DNA from: Mariprofundus ferrinatatus
GTDB taxonomy: Bacteria; Pseudomonadota; Zetaproteobacteria; Mariprofundales; Mariprofundaceae
Direction: 5' to 3'
Length of the DNA: 64,000 nt
NCBI RefSeq assembly: GCF_002795825.1
Contig: NZ_CP018800.1
Coordinates: forward strand, 1,116,001-1,180,000
In this document: piece after piece, positions 16,664-23,579 of the stretch
How the letters are laid out: every line of letters starts with the position of its first letter
How positions within the stretch are numbered: the stretch's first letter is position 1
Translations under genes and position numbers: made by a program
Notes under the pieces: generated by a model
What the model saw: the letters and a program-made list of their open reading frames with translations, nothing else
Told to the model about the DNA's origin: nothing
Database searches by the model: none

Positions 16664-16912
16664 ACTATTACTAATTATGACATTGGCGAACGGCAGTGGC
16701 TCGAACACATTACTCAATTACTTCTGTGTTCCTTCACTGCATTAACCAAAGCAGAATTTGGCCTTGGAGGATTATCCAAAGCAGAAAAGAAAGCAGGTTC
16801 ATCGCCAATCAGGTCAATCATCACGCGCCAACATCTGACTAACCCGATTTTGCCGATTGAAGATTTTCGGCCTCAAGATCACCCGATCGCAGAAGGCTTT
16901 GCGATGCCGTAA
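16664..16912 (+). pseudogene. Possible gene remnant (83-codon open frame without start)
   Basis: Within the 550-base gap between higB and the next gene, one plus-strand frame is open between TGA 16661 and TAA 16910-16912. It reads like protein sequence (for example NYDIGERQWLEHITQ and NPILPIEDFRPQDHPIAEGF) but lacks a start codon until its last two codons. I do not recognise the family. It may be the 3' remnant of a gene; 16473-16663 shows nothing else. Confidence 0.3.
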
Positions 16913-16926
16913 GAGGTATCCAATGG

Positions 16927-17271
16927 TTAAAAATAGCCTAATTCACTACGTATCCAAGTTCCGACACACATACAATTTTCTGGAGTGAGATACCATGTAT
17001 CTGAGTGATTCCCATCCAAGCAAAGCCCCCTCTGCCCCAATGTGATGTCCTCAGATAATAACTCATCATCCATGCCGAGTAATGTTTTAACATAGTAACG
17101 TGATATAAATTGACCTTCTGGATCAGAGTTCTTATGTCTTGCATCGTAAAACTCAACTACTGGTTCTTCTTCATCATGCCTTAAACATTTATTTAAACCG
17201 TATTGGTCCCCTTTATTTAAAATTTTTACATTAAATTTCACTTTAGATTTATTGTTGATGATAGTAAACAT
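16927..17271 (-). CDS. Small conserved-type protein of unknown function
   Basis: 114 residues with an excellent ribosome-binding site (AGGAGGT seven bases before the ATG at 17271), so it is probably expressed. Motifs are GDQYGLNKCLRHDEEEPVVE, VEFYDARH, GQFISRYYVKTLL and GLCLDG. Similar-looking small acidic proteins with this VEFYDARY-GQFVSRYY pattern are, from memory, scattered in bacterial accessory regions without a known role. It lies between higBA and hipBA inside the segment bracketed by the 44-bp repeats. No signal peptide or membrane helix is visible. Confidence 0.7.
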   Translation of the reverse strand: MFTIINNKSKVKFNVKILNKGDQYGLNKCLRHDEEEPVVEFYDARHKNSDPEGQFISRYYVKTLLGMDDELLSEDITLGQRGLCLDGNHSDTWYLTPENCMCVGTWIRSELGYF

Positions 17272-17534
17272 TGAACCACCTCCTTTTTTTATTAGTTTTT
17301 ACAATAGATTTGGCTATTGGGTTATTTAGCCATTAATCTCCAATAAAACGTAAACCAGTCAATGAGTGAACAGCAATAAGATGCAGTGCTACCTGAACCC
17401 CGCCACTCCTTCTGTTGCTGTTTTTTTCTTCTCCCTGACAAACACGCTCACCCTTCCAAGGCTGTTGAAAAAATTACTATCAACCATAGGAGCCAGCATA
17501 CCTTCAGGGCCATAGGAAATCCGCACAACATGCT
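17272..17534. other. Divergent intergenic region, no gene seen
   Basis: Carries the ribosome-binding site and presumed promoter of the 114-residue gene on the minus strand. The stretch to the hipBA operator at 17535 shows no supported coding region or clear repeat. Confidence 0.4.
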
Positions 17535-17581
17535 ATATATTGCTCATTAAATATATATGTATACTTTAATAGGCAATATAT
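17535..17581 (+). promoter_or_regulatory. Candidate HipB operator upstream of hipBA
   Basis: Imperfect inverted repeat: ATATATTGCTCATTAAA at 17535-17551 and TTTAATAGGCAATATAT at 17565-17581, 15 of 17 positions pairing. It ends 14 bases before hipB. Placement matches HipB autoregulation sites. Confidence 0.65.
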
Positions 17582-17595
17582 GACATAATACAGCC

Positions 17596-17913
17596 ATGAA
17601 AAAAACGGCGTTTTCAAACGACATCGTAAACACCTGTAAGCAGATGGGCCTAAACCTAAAGGATCTTCGGATTAACAGTTTCGAAGATACACAAGAAACC
17701 ATGGCAACACGGCTAGGCGTATCACTACGCACATACAGCCGTATGGAGGCTGGAGATCCAACGGTGAAAATCGGAACCTGGCTCGAGGCCGCAAAGATCA
17801 CTCGCCAAATAGATCGATGGATCTCGTTATTTACTGAAGAGAAGAGCTTGTTTGATCAGTTCGATCAGGCAACCAATAAGACCGCTAAACGAAAAAGGGT
17901 GCGAAAGACTTAA
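17596..17913 (+). CDS. hipB: HipB-type antitoxin/repressor
   Basis: 105 residues with a Cro/CI-type helix-turn-helix: DLRINSFEDTQETMATRLG then VSLRTYSRMEAGDPTVKIGT. It ends in a basic tail NKTAKRKRVRKT. HipB proteins bind DNA upstream of hipBA and sequester the HipA kinase. The stop codon overlaps the hipA ATG (TAATG), and a 17-bp inverted repeat sits just upstream. Confidence 0.85.
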   Translation: MKKTAFSNDIVNTCKQMGLNLKDLRINSFEDTQETMATRLGVSLRTYSRMEAGDPTVKIGTWLEAAKITRQIDRWISLFTEEKSLFDQFDQATNKTAKRKRVRKT

Positions 17914-19112
17914 TGGAACGAGCTCTTTATAAAGTTCGCCTGACAGGCGAGTCTGGATCCACCCTTGAGGTTGGTGACCTCGTCAGCACGGGAGAGGTGT
18001 GCGCATTTCGCTATGCAAACACATACCGGAAATTAAGTTCATCGTTTGCAATAGATCCGATCAATCTCCCCACGCAAAAAAACTCCCATGAAACAAATAA
18101 GGTCCTATTTGGCGTGTTTGAGGACTCTTTGCCTGATGGTTGGGGCAGAGCCTTGATGGGAAGGGCTTTAAACTTATCTCATGCCCAGCAGTCCCCTCAC
18201 CTTCTTCTGCAATACCTTGATCACAAAGCAATTGGAGCGATTAGCTATGAGCGGCTTGAAGGAAATCATCCTGAAGAGCGATATCAGGAGTCAATCAATT
18301 CAATTGACGAGCTTGTACAGGCAGCCACGGCGTTTGAACGAGGTGAACTACAGGACAGTGCCATGCTGCAGCGCTTATTCAGATCCGCAGGATCATCCGG
18401 TGGAGCACATCCTAAGGTAAACGTTATTGGAGAAGATGAAAGCCTTAAGATCGTAAAGTTCTCAAGTGTTCGGGACATCTATGATGTGGTCGGCTTAGAG
18501 GCTGCATGCCTTGATCTTGCTCGTATGGCAGGCATGAAAGTTCCCGAGTTTAAAGTTCTGGAGTTAAGTAAAACGAAGGTTTTGTGTCTTGACCGCTTTG
18601 ATCGAACAGAAGATGGCTGTCGGCACATGATAAGTATGCAAAGCCTACTGAATGTGACTGGATACTATCACTCCAGTTATGTACAAATGGCCGACGTTAT
18701 TCGTACGGTTTCTAGAGTGCCCGCAGATGACTTACAGGCACTATTCAAACAGATGATATTTAATGCAGTTATCGGCAACACGGATGATCATTTAAAGAAC
18801 TTCTCCCTGTACTACCGAGATGGATACTGCCTCACTCCGGCCTACGATCTGTTGCCTGATGTGAACCAAAGGGCAACTCATACCCTCTCATTTTGTAATA
18901 ACGATGTTGGCCCATATAGAAGCGAGGCGACAGGAAACCTTGCCGCCCGCTTTAAGATGGCTACTTCAACTGCTGAAAAGATTGTAGATGAGGTTGTTGA
19001 GATAGTTGCCACCAACTGGCCAGGTGTATGCTCAAACTATGGTGTGCCGGCAGATCAGATTCAGTACTTTAACTCATACATTGAGAGGCAGCGAAAAAAA
19101 CTTGAGAAGTAG
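17913..19112 (+). CDS. hipA: HipA-type serine/threonine kinase toxin
   Basis: 399 residues, usual length. The N-terminal subdomain contains FGVFEDSLPDGWGRALM, and the kinase core carries the Ser-loop-like SSGGAHPKV, LCLDRFDR, the catalytic IGNTDDHLKNFSLY and metal-binding PAYDLLP. All residues expected for activity are present. Known HipA proteins phosphorylate GltX and cause growth arrest and persistence. It is translationally coupled to hipB. Confidence 0.92.
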   Translation: MERALYKVRLTGESGSTLEVGDLVSTGEVCAFRYANTYRKLSSSFAIDPINLPTQKNSHETNKVLFGVFEDSLPDGWGRALMGRALNLSHAQQSPHLLLQYLDHKAIGAISYERLEGNHPEERYQESINSIDELVQAATAFERGELQDSAMLQRLFRSAGSSGGAHPKVNVIGEDESLKIVKFSSVRDIYDVVGLEAACLDLARMAGMKVPEFKVLELSKTKVLCLDRFDRTEDGCRHMISMQSLLNVTGYYHSSYVQMADVIRTVSRVPADDLQALFKQMIFNAVIGNTDDHLKNFSLYYRDGYCLTPAYDLLPDVNQRATHTLSFCNNDVGPYRSEATGNLAARFKMATSTAEKIVDEVVEIVATNWPGVCSNYGVPADQIQYFNSYIERQRKKLEK

Positions 19113-19172
19113 CACCTTTATTCGTTCTGCTTAAAGAGTTCATAAAGCCTATGGGGATAAGTAAATCTATTT

Positions 19173-19216
19173 ATGACATACCCGGTTTCATCTATGTGGA
19201 CTTGTTTCAATTGAAC
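19173..19216. repeat. 44-bp direct repeat, right copy
   Basis: Second copy of 15665-15708 (38/44 identical). It includes one TCANNTGA dyad (TCAATTGA at 19207-19214). It lies downstream of hipA and 158 bases before the four-gene recombinase operon. Confidence 0.85.
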
Positions 19217-19359
19217 AACCCCTTCCCCAAAAGGATGACTGTCAAGGCGGGTGCCTCATTCAGAAAAAACATAGTCCCATAGCCAGTTGAAGTGCGAACT
19301 TCAGAATTCACTGCTATTGCCTCAGATTGAGATACTGCTTCAGTACACAGCATCTATTT

Positions 19360-20418
19360 CGCCGGCTAGACATAATGACCGAATCCAGCTACAATGCGGC
19401 CATGATTTCATCATCCAACAAACAAATTGAGGAAGCGATTTCAGCCATTCTGGATGGAAAGGAAAGAACCTGGAGTCAATTGGCGGCACTCATTATTGCA
19501 GTGCATGAAAGTAAATATTGGGAAGGAAAGTCTGACTCATTCAGCAAATGGCTTGATGAATTCGGCAAAGAAATTGGTTATGGAATGGCAACGCTTTGGC
19601 GATATTTTTCAGTCGGCAGGAAGTACAATAATTTAAGAAGGTCAGCAGCATTTAGGGGCCGCGAATATCCACCCCTAGAAGAGCTACAGAAACACGTTAG
19701 TGCAGAAAACTTTGAGCTTCTAGAAAAGATTTCAAGGGTTGTAGATGAAGAGGATATCTATTTAACAATGGATGAGATTCTTGCTGGTACTATCCGAAGA
19801 AAAGAACTTCGAGATCGCTGGAATGCATTTAAGCCTGCACTGGAAGGACAAACTGCTAGGGGCAACATTTCTACACCCAAGGTGGATCGAAAGAATCAAA
19901 CCCAGCTCAATGCCATAATGAAGGCGAAGATTCTAGACGCACTTAGGAAGCTAGGCCCATCCTGGCTTAATATTCAGGAGCCAATCTATTATCAATTGCT
20001 TTCTGATGTGGTGGCTGAAGGCCGAATTAAAGTAGGTGATTTCCAGAATCCCTATGAACCCACCTATTATGCGCCCGGCTTGGTTGCGCTTGTAAAAGAG
20101 ACAAAATATTCTCCCATGGTAGTTCATGGTATTGAGATATCACTGCAACTCACACCAGGAAAAATGAAGCAACTTCATGAGATGAGCAGGTACTGCAATG
20201 TTGCCTGGTTGATTATACCTGAGACCATATCTGAACTTGATCCAGATTTAATACCGGAGGGCGTTGGAGTTCTTGGATTCAAAGTGAACGGTGAATTTGT
20301 AGTTATCACTGAGCCTTCAACTGACCCTTCTCCCTCCCATATTGATCATATCTTAAAGGGCATCATTTTGAAGGGTGTTGGGGCATGAGTTTTTTTGCAC
20401 CCCACTGTCTAGCCGGCG
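19360..20418. repeat. 13-bp perfect inverted repeats flanking the first operon gene
   Basis: CGCCGGCTAGACA at 19360-19372 and TGTCTAGCCGGCG at 20406-20418. The left copy ends two bases before the ATG at 19375; the right copy follows the gene's stop by 17 bases and precedes the next gene's likely start at 20432. They may be operators for one regulator or recombination sites. Confidence 0.7.
19375..20388 (+). CDS. Four-gene operon protein 1: N-terminal helical DNA-binding-like domain plus nuclease-like C-terminus
   Basis: About 337 residues; ATG 19375 or 19402 are plausible, neither with a strong ribosome-binding site. Residues 20-90 contain a helix-turn-helix-like stretch (TWSQLAALIIAVHESKYWEG, then EIGYGMATLWRYFSVGRKYN). 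The C-terminal ~130 residues run VVHGIEISLQLTPGKMKQLH, EMSRYCNVAWLIIPE, then DLIPEGVGVLGF. This strand-helix order recalls restriction-endonuclease-like folds, but no clear D-(D/E)xK set is visible. I do not recognise the family. It is the first gene of a run of four on the plus strand and lies between 13-bp inverted repeats. Confidence 0.6.
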   Translation: MTESSYNAAMISSSNKQIEEAISAILDGKERTWSQLAALIIAVHESKYWEGKSDSFSKWLDEFGKEIGYGMATLWRYFSVGRKYNNLRRSAAFRGREYPPLEELQKHVSAENFELLEKISRVVDEEDIYLTMDEILAGTIRRKELRDRWNAFKPALEGQTARGNISTPKVDRKNQTQLNAIMKAKILDALRKLGPSWLNIQEPIYYQLLSDVVAEGRIKVGDFQNPYEPTYYAPGLVALVKETKYSPMVVHGIEISLQLTPGKMKQLHEMSRYCNVAWLIIPETISELDPDLIPEGVGVLGFKVNGEFVVITEPSTDPSPSHIDHILKGIILKGVGA

Positions 20419-20431
20419 GGACATTTTCCGC

Positions 20432-21220
20432 ATGAATGCCTTTCTTTATATTTCACCTTCATTTAAGTCTTCTGGAAAATATTGCCACATCGAGATTAAA
20501 TGTATCGATAATATTCACCTTCCAAATGGATATGAATATCCATCAGAAAAACATGAAGTGGACTGCCCCCACTTCCCTATTCTAATTCAGAGAGGCGAAG
20601 GCAAGTTCGAATGTTTGGATGATGCCTCCTATTGGGCGAGCATTACAAAGCAGTATCAGGCCACCCATTTAAGATGCTTTGTTGTCGATGATTCGAAACA
20701 TTCAGTAGTGGAAACACAGGAACTGAAAATCATGTGTGAGTTTTACATCCCAGCCACTCGGAGCTCAGTATCATGTGAAAGGTTTATTGAGGAATATTAC
20801 ACGAATCCATATTTTAAAGGGTTAATACAAAGGTTCTTCTTTCTAGGCAGAAATATGACTGACGAATGTTTTTTCAGCCTTTTGGGCGCGTGGGGTAAAA
20901 CGCTTAGGACACTAGGCCGGCGAAAAGCAAAACATGACGCTGTTACTCCCCATAAAAAAGAAGTCGAGAGTCCAGAAGCTGCTTCTCAAAAACAGTCATC
21001 ATCTGATAGTTCTGATAAAGCGCATCCAAAATCAAATGAAGAGCTGTGGAATCAATTTGCGCGTACTAAAGGCGCCCTTTGTTACGAAGAAGTCATTAAA
21101 CTTTTGAATTCAGAAGAAAAGATCAAAACATTCGACGCTCTCATTAGTGACAACCAACTTGACCAAGCTATTCAACGACTAAACAAATACATTGAAAAAT
21201 TGAGTCACAATGGAAAATAA
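20432..21220 (+). CDS. Four-gene operon protein 2, unknown
   Basis: About 262 residues from ATG 20432 (an upstream in-frame start at 20375 would overlap gene 1 and run through the inverted repeat). The N-terminal ~160 residues look globular, with Cys-containing strands (KYCHIEIKCIDNIHLPNGY, DCPHFPILIQRGEGKFECL). A charged, low-complexity linker follows (about 170-205), and the end is helical (IKLLNSEEKIKTFDALISDN, LDQAIQRLNKYIEKL). No recognised domain. It overlaps the next gene by 11 bases, suggesting coupled translation. Confidence 0.6.
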   Translation: MNAFLYISPSFKSSGKYCHIEIKCIDNIHLPNGYEYPSEKHEVDCPHFPILIQRGEGKFECLDDASYWASITKQYQATHLRCFVVDDSKHSVVETQELKIMCEFYIPATRSSVSCERFIEEYYTNPYFKGLIQRFFFLGRNMTDECFFSLLGAWGKTLRTLGRRKAKHDAVTPHKKEVESPEAASQKQSSSDSSDKAHPKSNEELWNQFARTKGALCYEEVIKLLNSEEKIKTFDALISDNQLDQAIQRLNKYIEKLSHNGK

Positions 21221-23579
21221 ATCTTTATCCAATATAGAGAGAGATCCTATCGCCACCCTACCAGATCAGGCTATGGCGGATTTAATTACGTTGATGGCTG
21301 ACAGCGCTCAGGATGATATAAGGGAATTAACTCAATTGCTTATTTTTCAAATCCCATCACCCTCAAAGTATTTATCACTTCTTTGTCAGATGTTAATTGA
21401 TATGGAAATTTATGATCCTAATCACATCTCCAAAGATCAGCTATTCTCTATCAAAAAGCACTGGGCAAGCCAAGCAGCATCGAAGGTAATCTGGAAAGAT
21501 GCGAACAACGGCGCAAAAAAGTTCCCCGCCCTATTTGGAATCCTTAAATTTCATAAAAAATGGTTACTGAAAAACAAGGATGACGCCTACGTTAGTGCAT
21601 GCAAAGTTTTCCTATCAATTTGTCAGGTTGATTTCTCGACCCCCTGTAACGGTAGGCAATACTATGAACATACATACCGAGTCCGGGATGTGCTTATTAA
21701 GATTGCCGACAAGCATCCTGAACTTCTTTCAGGTTCAATTAAATCCTCTCGCATACGCATTTTGCAGTTCATTACTGAACTTAAGCATACACCTCTATGT
21801 AAGACAATAAATGACAATGAAAAATGGGAGGTTATAGAAAGTATATTATGTGATACTAGAACTTTTGCATGTCCATTACGAGCGGATGAACCAGAATGTG
21901 AATCACTGCCAACCTTAAGCAATGATACTATAGATTCAGCTGATGCCCCCTCCTCCATGCCATTTGATGTCGAAGAAACATCTGATCCATACGACTCAGC
22001 GGAATCTGAGGCCGCGTACAAGAGAAAGACCGGAAAGGCAGGATCCAGACTCACAAAAAAAGATGATCAGCGTACACTCATGTACAAATATCAAGCACTG
22101 GGTGCACGTAATAATTTTGCAATTACAGATGTACACAGACTAACCCTGCTAGCTCTATCCCGTTTCCTTAGTGAGTTATTTGAGGATGAGGATGCCACCG
22201 AACTCGATATTGCGTATGCGTTTATTCTGCTCTCTTGCGGAGTCCCAGAAGACAGGCTGGCTGAGATGGTCTCAACTACTGAACAAATGGCATTCAAAGA
22301 GGGGCTTATTTACTTCAGATGCGACACAGAAATTTTATACGTCTCCCTCAACAATGGTCATGCCACCTGGCCTGATGCAGATGGAGGCCATGCAGATCAG
22401 TTCATGGAAATTCTTTTACCTGCAGAGGTATGCAGAGTTATTAAAAGTTCAAAGGATGAGCATCCTTTTAAAGTGATTGCCGATAAATTTGATTATCGTG
22501 CACAAGCATTCGGACAGCATCACCCAGGTCTTACCCCCACAGCACGGCGAATTAAAAGCTCCTTTCACACTGTCTTTGCAGCAGACTGTTTTAAAGGCCC
22601 TTTAGAGGCATCATTTCTGAGTGGTACGATCCCCTATCAATATGCAGCTCAAGCGCATTATTACCGGTTTGATATGGAGAAGCTCAACCAGAAATACCAA
22701 CAGGGCGTTCTCGATTTAGTAGAAAACATGATTTGGAATGGCCAAGGATCAGTCGAGTTCATGCAATACATTGCTTTGTTCCGTCAGTTCAATCAGGAAA
22801 GTTCACCCTCTGGATCCATTGGCAGCAGACTGGATGCTGATAGAGATGAATATTTTAAATTCATGGCATTCATACGAAGTGAATTCCATGATCACAACGA
22901 CAGGATTGACTGGTACAGAGGTGAACGTGAAATCCAGCACGTGTTTTTGACGCTTCAACTTCAGCATCTAAACCTTTATTTCCTGACTCAGGTCGCAACA
23001 GCCCTTCGACCGCCTGGTAAAAAAACAACGTTTTCAGCAAACGAGCATTTTGATCTGGCATATAGCGACACTAAACCTTCCACAGATTTCACTGAGATAA
23101 ATGTAGCGCCCGTGCACAAGGTCCTTAAAGCGCAAATCATGCAGTGTAGAGAGGATCTGGAAAAGCTTGAGCTATGGGCTAAGCAGAGAGGATTGATATT
23201 GAATCAAACTCGAAAATTTCATCACGATCTTGCCCTTACTTTCCGCCTTCGCAAAAATTCCAGAATGATTGTCCCCGAAAGGATGACCGGAGCAAAGGTA
23301 AGAGACATCGTTACCAAATTAACAGCCGAGAATGGTCTCAGTTTTAGCTTGCCAGTCAAAGCCAACAATCTCTTTCGCCACAAAAATGCAACCGCCCTCT
23401 ATCAGGATGTTCCTGATATTTTACTGGATGAATACATGGCACATGGGCGTGAAGGCCTCGACATGTTCAACCCTTGGTCCACCACATCGTTCACATGCTA
23501 TCCAACACTTGAGGATAAAATTGATGAACTCATTAAAGGGCTTGTCGGTAAGCCCTTAAAGGTAAACTTCCATGTTTGA
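21210..23579 (+). CDS. Four-gene operon protein 3: large, degenerate tyrosine-recombinase-like
   Basis: 789 residues. The N-terminal third is helical. Residues about 295-500 follow the order of a tyrosine-recombinase catalytic domain: a helical start with LDIAYAFILLSCGVPEDRLA (Arg in the first motif), strands LIYFRCDTEILYVSLN, then LTPTARRIKSSFHTVFA in place of HxxR, and QYAAQAHYYRFD near the expected Tyr. The HxxR His appears to be Thr and no GH motif is visible, so catalysis is doubtful. It overlaps gene 4 by eight bases. It could be a structural partner of the gene 4 recombinase. The fold call is inference from pattern only. Confidence 0.6.
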   Translation: MENKSLSNIERDPIATLPDQAMADLITLMADSAQDDIRELTQLLIFQIPSPSKYLSLLCQMLIDMEIYDPNHISKDQLFSIKKHWASQAASKVIWKDANNGAKKFPALFGILKFHKKWLLKNKDDAYVSACKVFLSICQVDFSTPCNGRQYYEHTYRVRDVLIKIADKHPELLSGSIKSSRIRILQFITELKHTPLCKTINDNEKWEVIESILCDTRTFACPLRADEPECESLPTLSNDTIDSADAPSSMPFDVEETSDPYDSAESEAAYKRKTGKAGSRLTKKDDQRTLMYKYQALGARNNFAITDVHRLTLLALSRFLSELFEDEDATELDIAYAFILLSCGVPEDRLAEMVSTTEQMAFKEGLIYFRCDTEILYVSLNNGHATWPDADGGHADQFMEILLPAEVCRVIKSSKDEHPFKVIADKFDYRAQAFGQHHPGLTPTARRIKSSFHTVFAADCFKGPLEASFLSGTIPYQYAAQAHYYRFDMEKLNQKYQQGVLDLVENMIWNGQGSVEFMQYIALFRQFNQESSPSGSIGSRLDADRDEYFKFMAFIRSEFHDHNDRIDWYRGEREIQHVFLTLQLQHLNLYFLTQVATALRPPGKKTTFSANEHFDLAYSDTKPSTDFTEINVAPVHKVLKAQIMQCREDLEKLELWAKQRGLILNQTRKFHHDLALTFRLRKNSRMIVPERMTGAKVRDIVTKLTAENGLSFSLPVKANNLFRHKNATALYQDVPDILLDEYMAHGREGLDMFNPWSTTSFTCYPTLEDKIDELIKGLVGKPLKVNFHV

